The notes under the pieces: model-generated | Database searches by the model: none | Seen by the model: only the letters and a program-made list of their open reading frames with translations | Told to the model about the DNA's origin: nothing | Origin: Anniella stebbinsi | Lineage: Eukaryota; Chordata; Lepidosauria; Squamata; Anniellidae | Length of the DNA: 64,000 nt | Direction of reading: 5' to 3' | Assembly: GCA_029215795.1 (NCBI GenBank) | Contig: JARDYH010000005.1 | Span: forward strand, 14,354,001 to 14,418,000 | Program-made: the position numbers and the translations under genes | Part shown: in pieces, positions 1 to 11,704 of the stretch | How positions within the stretch are numbered: the stretch's first letter is position 1 | How the letters are laid out: each line of letters starts with the position of its first letter

Positions 1-1866
1 CTGCCATATGTTGAACTATTTGAAGTTTCCGGACTAGGCACAGAGGTAGCCCTATGTACAGCGCATTGCAGAAGTCGAGCCTCGAAGTTACCAGCGTGTG
101 CACTACTGATTTTAGGTCTTCCAACTCTAGGAAGGGGCTCAGCTGGCATATCAGCCAAAGCTGATAGTAGGCACTCCTGGCAGTCGCATCTATCTGAGCT
201 GTCATTTGGAGCGACGGATCCTGGAGCACCCCCAAGCTGCGAACACAGCCTTTCAGGGGGAGTGTAACCCCATCCAGAACTGGTTGACACACCTCCAATC
301 CCAGGTTGTGGCCCTTGACAGTAAGCACCTCCGTCTTGTCTGGATTCAGCTTCAGTTTGTTTTTCCTCATCCAGCCCATTACGGCCTCCAAGCATTCATT
401 CAGAGGAGACACACTATCCTTAGCTGACAATGTTGTCAAAGGCATAGAGAAATATATTTGGGTGTCATCAGCGTATTGATAGCACCCCGCCCCATGCCTC
501 CGGATGATCTCTCCCAGCGGTTTCATGTAGATGTTAAACAGCATTGGGAATAGGATGGCACCTTGTGGTACACCACATAGCTCCTCCTTCTTTGAAGAGC
601 AATTATCCCCAAGCATCACCATCTGGAACCTGCCCGAGAGGTAGGACTGGAACCACTGAAGCACAGTGCCCCCGAGTCCCAATTCCCTCAGGCGTTCCAG
701 AAGGATACCATGGTCAATGGTATCAAAAGCCACTGAGAGGCCCAGGAGTACCAGCAGGGACACACTCCCCCTGTCAATACTTAAGCATAGATCATCCACT
801 AAGGCGACCATAGCAGTCTCAACTCCATATCCTGCTCTGAAGCCAGTTTGAAATGGGTCTAGAAAATCTGTATCATCCAAAACTGCTTGCAGTTGGAAGG
901 CAAACTGCCCTCTCGATCACCTTGCCCAAAAATGGAAGATTTGATACTGGCCTGTAGTTATTAAAGTCCAGGGGATCCAGGGAGGGCTTTTTTAGAAGCG
1001 GCCATACTACCACTTCTTTTAAACATGATGGAAAACTCCCCTCCCTGAGAGATGCATTAATAATATATTGTAATTGTGATCTAACTGCATCTCCTCCCTG
1101 GGCGACCAGCCAAGAAGGACAGGGATCAAGAGGGCAAGTCGTCCTCCTCACTCGACCAAGCAGCTTGTCCACGTCCTCGGTACTCACCAACTGAAACTGA
1201 TCCAGTGTAATTCTACTCGCGGAGTTGCTGGACACTCCATTGTCAGCCTCTGCTATAACGACGGCATCTAAGTTGGCTCTTATCCGAGAGATTTTATCTG
1301 TGAAATGATCGTTAAAGGCATCACAGCGAACTACCGAAGGCTCTAAAATCGGGTTCAGGGGGGAGGGTGCCTGGGTTAGACCCCTCACCACCCTGAACAG
1401 TTCTGCTGGATGCGAATTCGCAGACGCAATGCGTGCAGAGAAGAAAGCTTTCTTTGCTGCACGTATTGCCACCCCATAGGAACAAAGATGTTCTCTATGT
1501 CGTGTCTTATCAGATATAAGTTGAGTTTTCCGCCATTGGCGCTCCAGTTGTCGTCCTTTCCGCTTCAACTCCCTGAGATCTTCTGTATACCAGGGCGCCC
1601 GATTAGAAGCGGGTCGGAGAGGAGTTTGGGGGCGATCGTGTCGATAGCCCTAGTTAGGTCTTGATTCCATCTATTGACCAGGGCTTCTACAGGATCGTCG
1701 ATGATACCAGCCATAGATCCCTCCAAGGCCTTCTGGAATCCAGAAGAATCCATCAGCCTTCGAGGGCGGACCATCTTAATAGGTCCGCCACCCCTGCAGG
1801 GATGGATGGTAGCCGTGATACTAACCCTGACCAGAAAATGGTCTGTCCATGACAACGCAGACATCC
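1..1866 (-). mobile_element. L2-like LINE, ORF2 reverse-transcriptase remnant
   Basis: Reading the minus strand from 1864 down to 1 gives successive, frame-broken pieces of a non-LTR retrotransposon polyprotein. Seen directly: a stretch ending in NNYRPVSNLPFLGKVIERA (minus strand, about 873-1568), typical of the L2/CR1 reverse-transcriptase fingers, and a YADDTQ catalytic motif near 445-475. The upstream piece (1565-1864) joins by a frame change. The 52548-53165 fragment matches the part near position 1 in the opposite orientation, so the copy runs off the window edge. It is a dead copy. Confidence 0.85.
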
Positions 1867-2358
1867 CTCCAGTAATCTTGGTTTCTCTTGCATTCTTTTA
1901 GAAATCAGAAATAGTTCTTATGATCTTCTCACACATCTATATTTGCTTAGCACTGGGCAATGTCTGCCATGAGGGGGCTGAAGAACGGTTTGTGCTCATA
2001 AAAAAGGCAATTCCATCATTGATCCCACTCTGCAGATTAGGGTCATTAAACTGAGGCTTTTAATCTAAGAGCCAACATCAGAGGGACAGAAGCAAACTTT
2101 GAGATAATAGGGAGGCCATTATTACAGGACAGTGTGTGCTTCAACAGATCTGAATTATACTTGTAATTGAAAACTATTTTATGGGACATGGAAATGACAT
2201 GAATGTGCATTGTCCTGTGGATAATTGCAGACTCTACAGATTTGTGAATTGATAATCTGCCATATACTCCTACATGGGAGTTCTGTTGCTTTCGATGGGT
2301 TACAAACATTCTAGATCTTTGGACGGATCCTCATATCAGTGTCCGGAGAGCAGTAGCC
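1867..2358. other. 5' flank of gene A, no clear core promoter
   Basis: About 490 bases between the LINE and the start codon of gene A. I see no convincing TATA box; the only weak candidate is a TTACAAA-like string near 2301-2309. The segment is presumably the proximal promoter and 5' UTR, by position only. Confidence 0.3.
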
Positions 2359-2494
2359 ATGAAAGTTCTTGCTGTTGTCCTCGTCGGCCTAGCCATCATG
2401 GCAAGTGAAGCCAAAGTGTTTCAGAAATGTGAACTAGCAAAGATTTTCAAAAAGCATGGACTAGATGGATACTCGGGCCACAGACTGGAGGATT
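2359..2494 (+). CDS. Gene A exon 1 (signal peptide and N-terminus)
   Basis: Encodes residues 1-45 plus the first base of the Trp46 codon. The start was chosen because it gives a K-rich n-region, a hydrophobic core LAVVLVGLAIM and a mature N-terminus KVFQKCELAKIFKKHGLDGY, which matches lysozyme C. The donor is T|GTGAGT at 2495. Confidence 0.93.
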
Positions 2495-4801
2495 GTGAGT
2501 TCTGTCACTTGTGTGCACAGCTTCCTTTAGGTTCTTTGCGGTGATTTAAGTCCTTTTGGGGTGGAGGTATTGGTTGTGTGTCTACTAATGGCTCAATGCA
2601 TTGGAAAGTTTTTGGTGTATTTTTCTTTGGTGTATATATTATTGTTGCATATAAATTGATATGGTATCTTAGAGCCGATCTACACGCTAGCTTTGTAACG
2701 TTTTACAAGGGTTACAAAAACTCTTTGGGCCACATGACGCACTCCCTTGAACATTGTATACCCGAGGTTTTTTAAAACTCACTTCAGCTATATAAAACAG
2801 TTTTTACTTTTAATAATTTTTTAAAAGTAAAATAATGTGTCCTTCCTTACCATTTGTGATTTGTGGGGGAAGTGCTTCATTAACCAGCACCCAAATGCTT
2901 AGCCGTTGATTGGTGGGGAAGAAAGAGGGGCTAAGGAGGAAGTGGGCGAGTGAACTACAACACCCACAGTGCCTTGCCCTAAACTCATTGTAAAAACAAA
3001 ACAGAAAGAAATGGACAGAAGGGCGTGAGACCGCACATATCGCTTTGAAGACTGAAGAATTTTTCTCCTGTAACGTGAGTACTCCTTAATGTGGCCTAAG
3101 ACGTTTTGGAACCAGCTTTGAAATCTCTCCACTGGCTGCCAATTAGTTTCCGGGTGAAGTACAAAGTGTTGGTTATTACCTTTAAAGCCCTACATGGTTT
3201 GGGTCCAGGTTACCTGTGGGATCGCCTTCTCACATACAATCCACCCTGCATGCTCAGGTCCTCTGGGAAGAATTTACTACAGTCAACAAAACCTAGGTTG
3301 ACAACTGTTACCCAGAGGACCTTCTCTTCTGCCGCTCCCAGATTGTGGAATGACCTGCCGGGAGAGATCTGCCAACTCACCAGTCTTCAAGAATTTAAAA
3401 GAGCTATAAAGACTGATCTCTTCCGACAGGCCTACCCAGATGAATTGTAAGTGTTTTATTGGTGTTTTATTGGTCTTTTAATGATGTATTGGTTTTACGT
3501 GCTTTTAATCAGTTTTGTGTATTTTATGCTTGATGTTGTTCCCCGCCTTGATCCGGAGGGAGAGGCGGGTAATAAATAAATATATTATTATTATTATTAT
3601 TATTTGGAATGTTTTAAAATACTATTTAAAATGTTCCAAGGTACTGTGTAGATAGGCTCTTAATGATTACCTCATCTGTAATTCAAATATCTTAGTACTA
3701 TGAAATGACTTGTTAGGACTACAAAAGTATCGGCATCACAGTACTGAATATAAAATTTGTGCATGCATCAATTCAAACAGACAAAACGTTCAACATCTTT
3801 CTAAACAAAACTTCTAAGCAGAGTCAGGTACATTTCTTAGACCTCAGTGAACATCAATATTGAACTGACCAGGTTGATTCTACAGGTAACACATCTAGGA
3901 ACTGACCCAAGAACAAAGCTCCTGCTGTTGCACATACAGCATCTCCTTTATATATTTCTTCGATGTTGTAAGATATATGCAAAGCATTTTACTATTCATT
4001 TGTTCCTTCCCCAACAATTGTGGGCATGCAATTCTATTCTTCCCCTAAATCTTTATATGCATAAGAAACATTATTGCATGTCTGAATAAAATCTTTATAT
4101 GTCTAAAAAAAACCCTGAATTTCAAAACTTCTTACGAAGATAAATGATCACAACTCCATCCTTATTCAAACATTTCAGCCTCCCTTGACATGTTACAGGT
4201 GTGTTTGTGACACAGAAATATTTCTTGATTTTATCTTGTCTTCTGACCTTGTTTTCTTATTTCACTCCTGCTGTACTTTATTATCTGGGATGAGAGTTCT
4301 GGTTATTTTATCTGATGGCCTATGGAGCTTGGTTATGGAGGTCATTGTTTTATAGTATCCTCTTTGAAACTGCTAAGAGGACGATGAAGCTATAAATTGA
4401 ACATGGGCACCTCTTTGCCTGGATTCCGCTCTTATCATTAAAGGATGCCAATGATCAATGTCCGATGGCCTGGCATTGCTGTTTCTCAACTAGCAAATGT
4501 CAGAGATGAGACACATTTATTACTCGAGGGGTGGGAGATCAGGGTGTGTTGCATTAGCCATTGGAATGCCATTTTTAGTGCCACAATTTTCTTGGAGGCA
4601 TTCGATAATAGAAATTCCTAATTGGGCAGCAGGGGTTACATAATGTAAATATGAAAGATGTGCCTGGTCTGTCACAACATCATGTAGAAATGTGGCTGGA
4701 GCACCAAATTCCAAATCTCTTATTAGTCCCTTCAATGTCCAACAAAATATCCACCTGGCAAAATTATGATGCTCAGAGAAAGACATATAGGCAAAATACC
4801 A

Positions 4802-4868
<67 letters not shown>

Positions 4869-7800
4869 GGTATGGATGACATAAGATGGCTTGTAGTTTA
4901 TCTAGGCTGGCTTCTCAATTTCAGAAGAAGCTGCCAAACCGGTGGAGGTTGGTAGCTTTGATTCCGGTGGGACTTCAATCCACTCCGGGCTTCGGCCAGA
5001 ACTCTAAACAAGCTATCCAAGGTGTTAAGCCCTATCCCAAAATAGGCTTAGCACCATGGATATCTCCATTACAGTTCTGACTGGTTCTGTTTGAAACCCA
5101 GAATCAATTCACAGCCCCACTGAAATCAGAGACAGCAGCCTCTACTGCTCCCATAACTAACACGAGATTCTGTTGCAGACCCAAATAGTCTAAAATCCAT
5201 GCCTATTGCTAGCTGATTAGTTATTCTGCATTGATCAAGCTCTTTTGGAGACCCTTCCTCAATTCTGTGTGCCATTTCTCTTCTGAATAATGTACTGATG
5301 TCTTGTCTACTGTCTTAATTCAAAAGAAATTCCCCAAATGCCTTAATCTGTACCTTACCATTTCTTTTGGTTACTATCTCGGTCTTTTCACATAGGGAAA
5401 AACCCATTGTTGCTTCCCTTCTAGTTCCTCTTGTACTGTTCTTAATGTGACTTGGTACACTAGCATTCCTAAGCCATAAATACCATTTCACTTCTACTTC
5501 TAGTCCCCAAAACAGACTTTGGTTCATTAATACAAATGATTGTTATTGCGAGCAAGCATCCAAATTAGCTCAGCTACTAAGAGGACCTTTATGACCTTTG
5601 CCTTGATAGTCAATGATGTCAACCCAAGCGGCTGAGTGGCCCAAGATAATCAACATGGCTACACTTCTACTGTCCCCTTCTCTCGGCAAAGGTGATTCCA
5701 CAGGTAGGGATGGGCTAGTCTGTCAGATTGGCTTTCTCCCACATTCAAATTATTGTGATCTCAAGTCCTTTCTCTCCTGACTGTGAAGATCTTTGTGAAA
5801 GCACTCAAAGCCCTGGGACAAATCTGTCCATTTTGGTTCCACCACCACCACCCCCCATTCATGTTTAAAAAAAAAAAAAAGATTCTCCATTTCCTTTTGT
5901 CCCACAGATGTAGAACTTTGCAAATTTTGGCAAATCCTTATCAAAACCAACTGACACAAAATTTCACCCATCCCTACCTACAGGGTGACCATAAACTCAG
6001 GTTGAAGCCCTCTTGAAATGGATCAAGATAATCCATTTCATCAAAGAGGGTCTTGAATTGAAGTACCAAGCTTGCCAGCCACCCACTCAAACATCTTGCC
6101 CACAAAGGGGATGTTGGCAACCACCCTACAGTTATTCACATTTTTTGTGTCCAGATTAGGCCTCTTCAGGAGTGGCCTAATAATAACTGTCTCCTTCAAA
6201 GAGGCTAGTACCACACCTTCTCTGAAGTGGTTGGATATCCGCTCCCTGGTGTTCCTTATATCAAGCGCTTGGGGCAGGGCGGGGAAATGTATTCATTTTT
6301 GAAACAACTTGTCTGTGTTCCTCTGTTCTACCAAATCCTGAATCTTCAGGAGTGTTCGAAGTTGGATTCAATCTGCTTCAGAGAGGCCTCATATCCCAAA
6401 TCATCCCAATTTGGTTCTGGATTCTCAGTTCAGCTGAATTCATAGCACACCCCTAGTAGTTTCTCAAAACTCATGGCAGAGTCAAGATTCAAACTGAGAA
6501 TTTCCCAAAACATAGGTCCATCTCTTAGCCATTAGGCTGCCCCATCTTTTGTGCCAATTTCCTTTTAACAAGGATTTTGTATGTTTTTTAACCTGTATTT
6601 AATCTTCATTCTGTGTCTTTTGTTTTCCCTGCCAGGGATTTGTATTTCCTTTTTTTCAAGTCTTTTCAACACAAATCCTCCAATGGGCAACAGACGAAGA
6701 AAACTATTTGGGCTATTCAAGATTAACAGTGGATATTGGTGCCAGGATGGGAAGTATCCCTCGCGTAACCTTTGCCGCATTGCCTGTCAAAGTGAGTGTT
6801 GTGTTTCTGCCTTACGTGGCTCATGGTGGGCCTGTTCAGACAACACAGCAAGTCATGGTTGCAGTGAGCATGTTTAAACAGTGAGTATGTTTAAACAGTT
6901 AAACAGTGAGCATGTTTAAACCGTGATTATGTAGCCACTAGGGCTGTGCACAGACTCACCCCCAATCAGATCCGGATCCCGATCTGTCAGAGCGCCGCAT
7001 TTGCCAGTCGCGGCGGGTGATGTCATCACCCAGTGTGAGTGGGAAAGTGGCTGGCCCGCAGCGATGAAGAAGGACAACATGGAGGATGACGGGGGACGAT
7101 GCTGAGGAGGCAGCAGATAAGCAGGGAGAGTGGGGGGAGGGAGGGGGAGAGCGGGGAGAGCAGGAGGGAGTGCTGTGCACAGATCAGAATCGGATCCAGA
7201 TTGTGGATCTGATCCGGCCCAATCCGGGCCTGATCCAATCCGGTTCGGATCTGGATCCAGGAGGCCTAGATCAGCCCAATCCGCTCTGGATTCAGGATCC
7301 AGATCCGGATCTGTGCACAGCCCTATTAGCCACCATGGTTAGTAATGGTTCACACAACACATTAAGTCAGGTGTCACACAACACATTAAGCCATCATGTC
7401 TAGCTCAAAATGCTTAACCACTAAGGCTTAGCTTGTCTTCTGAACAGGGTAATTGAGGGAAATTTCATATTATTTATTTCTAGAAAAAGGCCTGCCCTAC
7501 AGTCCCTCTGACCACACCTCCAGTTATAAAAGAATGTGGAGTTTCCAAAAATGAAAAAAAAAAAGTTGCTGGACAGTATCATGTGCGCCATCATAAGAAA
7601 AGATGAAGAGCCCTGCTGGATCAGACCAAAGATCCATCTAGTCCAGCACTCCGTTCACACAGGGCCATCCACCTGCCCATGGCAAACCTATGGCAGGTCA
7701 TGAGTGCAACAGCAGCCTCCTGGCCATGTTCCCCAGCAACTGGTGTATATAGGCTTACTGCCTCTGATACTGGAGAAGTATATCATGGTGTGGCTAGGGC

Positions 7801-10800
7801 TGTGCTTTAGGGTCACATTCCAAGAACCCACAGCTTACCCAAATGATCCCCAAAGGTGATGAAACTGTATTTCCTTGCTGTAGTCATAATGATGCTATGA
7901 GTTCAGGGAGTTCAACATACAAAACTGCACAGGCTTAGAATATTATTATTTTTTAAATCGGGGTTGGCAAACATCGTTGTTATTCTAGCATATCAAGAAT
8001 GATGGTTGTGGGGGGAAGAAGAGAAATGTTAGTTGTGTGTTTCACAACTGGAGTTATCAGACATGGCCGTTTAAAGCCCTGCCCCACATAAGACCATTAG
8101 GTCCACAGTTTTAAACCGGCTAGCATCAACACTGCTCCCATGATGGAATCCTCCCATGAAGGCCTGGCAGGCTCATTGTCTTTGAGGGTGGGGATGAGTT
8201 TCTGGAAGCTATTAGGAGTCGATTGGAAGAGCTTTTGAACTAATTTTCACCATGTTGTCCCTGCTGCTGTGCTGTGGTTCACTCTTTTCAGTCAATTGTT
8301 TCTGTATTAACTCTTTGAACTACTATTACAGTCTATCTGTACTGGTAGTATCAATGCTTCTTCTTTTACTACTTCTATTAGTAGTATGTTTATCCAAATC
8401 ATTCACACAGATTAAACCTGAAGGTTTAATAGCTCTGATTCCAATAGGGAACAAATGGCTGCCATTTCCAAAATCTGTACATTTTGTCATCAGTGGAATT
8501 TCAGGAACTTTCAAAAGCCATTCCTTTGTAGACAGCAGAGATGCTGATGTCATGGACGACATACCTCCAGTCGCAGGGATTGACTTACTATCTAGCTGAA
8601 AGGATAGATGGTGGGGGTGTCAGAGGAAGACATTTATGGGGTAAAGCTCCATGGGTTTTCATCAGCTCAGGCCCCCTGGACCCCATCTCACTCATCCCTG
8701 AACTGGCCTGACGCATCGCACAATGAGTCAGACCACCTCGCCATTTTTTATATATTATTATTTGTGATTTGCGCAAAATTGCAGGTGGAACTATGGAAAT
8801 CACAATATGTGCAAAATTGTGACCATAAATTGTGCAATGTGTGCAAAATTGCAGGTGTAATGGCCATTTACGCTGGCAATATTGCACACATTGTGCTATT
8901 TACAACTGTGACACAAATCACTTCCATAAATATTTACAACCCATAATTTCGAGCAAATCACAATTTGCAAATAATTTTAAAAGGCCAGCAAAGTTCCCGA
9001 GTTTCAGGGACGCTGCAGGAATTCATCATGCCCAAAAAGGACTGGATTTCCCTCCAATGAGCATCCCTAATAGGTGGTCGCAAAGAAGATAAATTGATTC
9101 TCAGGATGCAAAAATAAATTTATTAACAAGAAGCCCAATCCATTTTGCCCTGTCCCTTGATTTGAGGCCTTCTTCGGGGGGGGGGGGGGGTGAAACATTA
9201 GGGATAATAAAAATTACAAATGAGACATCACATAATACAAAAACATGTTTTCAGAATTTATTAATAAAACATATTGCCAAAGGGGCCTATGCATATATAG
9301 TATTTAAAATAAAAATCCATGTAAACCCTGCCATAACACTAGGAATAACATGCTAGAGTGAATAAGAATGTACATATTATTTAACATTTAGGCTCAGCCC
9401 TTAGAGGGCAAAGGAAGCGGCTGCTCTCAGTGGGGGGGGGGAGTTCTCACTCCCTGCCTCCAACTGGGAGCAGCATTCAACTGGGAGATTATCCCACATC
9501 ACTTGAGGGAAGCCCAGTTCCCAATGCAGGCGGGCAGGTGAGCAGGCGGGCAGGCGGGCGGACAGCCGGGCAGGCGGGCAGGCGGTTGGCCAGTCTGACT
9601 TAGTGCTGCCATCTTCAACCAGTCCCTCACTCACTTCCACAGCCTTGTTCATATTCCTTCATTCTGTAGGCTCATAGGAATTGAAATGATGACACCTTTG
9701 TTATTTTACTTGTATTTTTTTTAAAAAAAATGTATATTTTTCTCCTTGAATTTGGTGCCCCACTTAACTTGGCATCATGAGCAGCTATCTAGTTCACCTG
9801 TATGGTTGGGCCGCCCTTGACCTACTTACTTGTGTCTTGCCTCTTCCTTCTGTCTTCACTCGCATTGTGATGGGAGACACACACAACATCCATCAAATTA
9901 CTTCATTCAAAGAAAGTCATTCATCATACCTTACTAGTAACAACCACTGCAATAGGAAGTACCCCCACAATAAGGCACTTTCTTGTTCAAGGAGCCATTT
10001 TCTATTAACTCAGGGGATGGTAACACTTGGAAGCAAGGTGGGTTATTTCAATTAATCTCCATTAGTTCCTCCAACTCTCTGTGTCATTCCCTGTTTTCGT
10101 AGAATTCCTTAATGACGACCTCACCGATGACATTCGGTGTGCCAAGATAATTGTCCAGAGTAAAAATGGGATGGCAGCTTGGTGAGTAACTTTTGTCTTT
10201 CTAAACTAAGAGAGCGCCTTCTCTCCTATCAACCTGCCTATTCACTGAAGTCATCTGAAGGAATGCTACTGGTGGTTCCACATGGACCTATGGTCCAATT
10301 GGGGTCCACCAGGAGAAGAGCCTTCAGTGTGGTGGCCCCCTTCCTATGGAGTTCCCTGCCTTTGGAGGTCAGGCAGGCACTAACCTTGTATACCTTCTGG
10401 TGCCTCATGAAAACGTTGTTGTTCCAGAAATCTTTCCCTCAATGACCAGCCACGGTTTTATTTGCACCTTGTTTCTTTTAAAAATGTATTTTAATGTGTT
10501 TTTATTCTGTTTTTATTCTTTGATTCTATTTTCACCGCTCCAAAATTCTTGAATGGGGAGTGGTATGTAAATATTTAAAAATAAATAAATTAACTCTACA
10601 CATTTAAAAAAGCAGCTGATGTTGCTGATTTATCTACATTTTTCATTTTGTTGCCATGCCCAGCAATCATTTTAAAAACAAACCAGAGATGTATTAAAGT
10701 GTTTCATTTACCAGTGGATGGAATCTAGAAAGCACATGAAGTCTAAGCATACTGAGTAAATTGAAACTCACTGAACAGGGCATAATACAAGTGAGTTTAG

Positions 10801-11116
10801 GACTATGCCTAGGCTACCATGCTTTCTTAATTTTATTGCAGAGTTGCCTGTCTTCATATTTCCTATGTGTGTGTGCTTGCAGAACTGCAGAACAAACTAC
10901 CTTTATTCCAAACCTTGGTTGCATTCCAAAGTTGAGGCAAAATTCCCAGTTTCCAGAACCTTTCCATTTTTTGATATGTTTGAATTATTTGACATGCCCC
11001 TGGTTAAAGGGAAAGAAGGTGATTCTCCTTCTTTCTGTATCCTCAGGCAAGCGTGGACAAAAAGATGCCAAGGGAAAAACCTTCATGGATATCTCAAAAC
11101 CTGCAAAGCGATTTGA
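2359..11116 (+). CDS. Gene A: non-catalytic lysozyme C-like secreted protein (4 exons, 146 aa)
   Basis: Joined exons 2359-2494, 6636-6791, 10103-10181 and 11047-11116 give a 146-residue precursor with the four-exon plan of vertebrate lysozyme C and alpha-lactalbumin; intron phases agree throughout, and codons for Trp46, Lys98 and Trp124 are split across introns. An 18-residue signal peptide (cleavage ASEA|KVFQKC) leaves a 128-residue mature chain, the usual size. All eight cysteines are present (24, 48, 81, 92, 96, 110, 131, 143). The catalytic Glu35 of lysozyme is Ser53, and the loop carrying Asp52 is one residue shorter and reads NRRRKLFG, so muramidase activity is not expected. The calcium loop KFLNDDLTDDI resembles alpha-lactalbumin, with one ligand position changed from Asp to Asn (residue 101). 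The role is inferred to be secreted and non-enzymatic. The identity of the fold is firm; the name is not. Confidence 0.92.
3104..3603 (+). mobile_element. L2-like LINE 3' end
   Basis: Encodes the ORF2 C-terminal signature SLHWLPISFRVKYKVLVITF, then RTFSSAAPRLWNDLP and a phenylalanine/lysine-rich end, followed by a 3' tail ending in ATT repeats. It is about 90% alike by eye to the copy at 52680-53165. Confidence 0.88.
4801..4865 (+). repeat. Compound (AC)n(AG)n microsatellite
   Basis: About 10 AC units run directly into about 23 AG units. Confidence 0.98.
4978..5165 (+). repeat. Unnamed interspersed repeat, copy 1 of 3
   Basis: Shares the order CTATCCAAG ... CTTAGCACC ... TTCTGACTGGTTCTG ... 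GAAACCCAGAAT ... TTCACAGCCCCACTGAAATC ... GCCTC(T/C)ACTG with copies at 41315-41480 and 45455-45600. All three lie in the same orientation. I do not know the family. Confidence 0.6.
5985..6290 (-). mobile_element. LINE reverse-transcriptase scrap
   Basis: The minus strand around 6061-6180 reads PLLKRPNLDTKNVNNCRVVA followed by NIPFVGKMFEW, the L2/CR1 reverse-transcriptase N-terminal signature. It is degenerate, with no intact frame. Confidence 0.7.
6636..6791 (+). CDS. Gene A exon 2 (altered active-site region)
   Basis: The acceptor CCCTGCCAG ends at 6635 and the donor A|GTGAGT starts at 6792. The exon completes Trp46 and encodes residues 47-97. The lysozyme landmarks FNT, FKINSGYWC and RNLCRIAC are visible. 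The position equivalent to Glu35 is Ser, and the loop equivalent to residues 46-54 has three Arg and a Lys in place of the STDYG segment. Confidence 0.92.
6828..7449. mobile_element. MITE with CCTGTTCAGACAAC termini, interrupted by a second element
   Basis: The left end GGGCCTGTTCAGACAACA and the right end GTCTTCTGAACAGGG are inverted repeats. Internal text (GTAGCCAC...CATGGTTAG, AAGCCATCATG) matches uninterrupted relatives at 51352-51564 and 53986-54170. Another element sits inside at 6939-7325. Confidence 0.75.
6939..7325. mobile_element. hAT-like nonautonomous element nested in the MITE
   Basis: The ends are TAGGGCTGTGCACAG and CTGTGCACAGCCCTA, a perfect 15-bp terminal inverted repeat. 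The flanks GTAGCCAC (6931-6938) and TTAGCCAC (7326-7333) agree at 7 of 8 bases, the size of duplication hAT transposases make. The interior has a purine-rich GGAGAG stretch and many GGATCC/GATCCGG-type words. Confidence 0.75.
7593..7785 (+). mobile_element. CR1/L3-type LINE 3' UTR fragment
   Basis: Contains AGCCCTGCTGGATCAGACCA, ATCTAGTCCAGCACTC, TTCCCCAGCAACTGGTGTAT and ACTGCCTCTGATACTGGAG, strings recurring in reverse at 55500-55650. These are typical of sauropsid CR1-like 3' ends. Confidence 0.7.
7790..10102 (+). other. Rest of gene A intron 2
   Basis: No exon recognised. It holds a low-complexity patch built on GTGCAAAATTG words (about 8760-8870), poly-G tracts (9178-9190, 9432-9441) and a GGGCAGGC minisatellite (9527-9586). 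An open frame at 8252-8599 is not convincing. Confidence 0.6.
9527..9586 (+). repeat. CAGGCGGG minisatellite
   Basis: About eight imperfect copies of a GGGCAGGC/GGGCGGAC unit. Confidence 0.85.
10103..10181 (+). CDS. Gene A exon 3 (calcium-loop exon)
   Basis: The acceptor is TTTTCGTAG and the donor TG|GTGAGT. The exon is 79 nt long, the same as exon 3 of gene B. It encodes KFLNDDLTDDIRCAKIIVQ followed by SKNGMAAW. Asp103, Asp106 and Asp107 keep alpha-lactalbumin-type calcium ligand positions; Asn101 replaces an Asp. Confidence 0.93.
10200..10595 (+). mobile_element. L2-like LINE 3' fragment abutting an exon donor
   Basis: The reading frame at 10179-10445 includes RRRAFSVVAPFLWSSLPLEV, the conserved ORF2 C-terminus, followed by a tail with AAATAAATAAAT. 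It begins about 20 nt after the exon 3 donor of gene A. Confidence 0.75.
11047..11116 (+). CDS. Gene A exon 4 (C-terminus and stop)
   Basis: The acceptor CTTTCTGTATCCTCAG ends at 11046. The exon completes Trp124, then reads QAWTKRCQGKNLHGYLKTCK, two more residues and TGA. This matches the lysozyme C terminus with its last two cysteines and ends at the normal place, unlike gene B. Confidence 0.92.
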
Positions 11117-11385
11117 AATTTTAGATGAGAGAAACCCCGGAACTCCACGAGCTGGCCCGACTATCAGGTTACCGAACCAGAATCTGGAGGGTTGAGCTGC
11201 AGAAAGTTTGGTGAACTTCACACAGAGAGAAACAGATTCCTCCAACAACCCTAAGATAATCACAACTAAGAAATTCCACTGGCACAACCGAGTTTTCCTG
11301 GGTCAGAGAAAGTTTATGAAACTGAGAAATGGCAACCTTCTTCATAAGCTACATGGCCAAGGAGGATGTAGCAAGGGGATGAGAC

Positions 11386-11704
11386 TAGGGTAACCATAAG
11401 AAAAGGAGGATGGGCCTCTTGTATCTTTAACAGTTTTATTGAAAATGGAATTTCAGCAGGTGTCATTTGTATGCATGCAGCACCTGGTGAAGTTCCCTCT
11501 TCATCATGACAATTAAAGCTGCTGGAGCCCTGCCCTCTTTACCAGATGCAAAAGAGGCAGGACTCCTGCAGCTTTAACTGTTGTGAAGGAGAGGGAATTT
11601 CACCAGATGCTGCATGCATACAAATAGCACCTGATGAAATTCCCTTTTCTATACAACTGTTAAATATAAAGGAGCCCTGTCCTCTTTTTCATATGGTCAG
11701 CCTA
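11386..11704. mobile_element. hAT-like palindromic element with perfect 8-bp duplication
   Basis: The ends TAGGGTAACCATA and TATGGTCAGCCTA are inverted, and the halves fold on each other around 11550. GATGAGAC flanks it on both sides (11378-11385 and 11705-11712), a hAT-type target duplication. It lies between the stop codon of gene A and its likely poly(A) signal, so it is probably in the 3' UTR. Confidence 0.85.

Larger units (their letters stand above)
2495..6635 (+). other. Gene A intron 1 and its contents
   Basis: A 4.1-kb intron holding an L2 3' fragment (3104-3603), an AC/AG microsatellite (4801-4865), a copy of an unnamed interspersed repeat (about 4978-5165) and a minus-strand reverse-transcriptase scrap (about 5985-6290). 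I see no further coding exon. Confidence 0.7.

Noticed and set aside
873..1568. A 231-codon minus-strand frame as a cellular gene
   Set aside because: Clear L2/CR1 reverse-transcriptase text, broken frames and copies elsewhere in the window.
8252..8599. A 115-codon frame with a hydrophobic Leu-rich start, resembling a signal-anchor protein
   Set aside because: The hydrophobic part comes from TTACTACTT-like low-complexity DNA; no domain, no splice context, inside an intron of gene A.
10885..11040. An alternative exon 4 for gene A beginning after CTTGCAG (NCRTNYLYSKPWLHSK)
   Set aside because: No lysozyme C-terminal pattern; the exon at 11047 has the W..W...C pattern and the correct phase.
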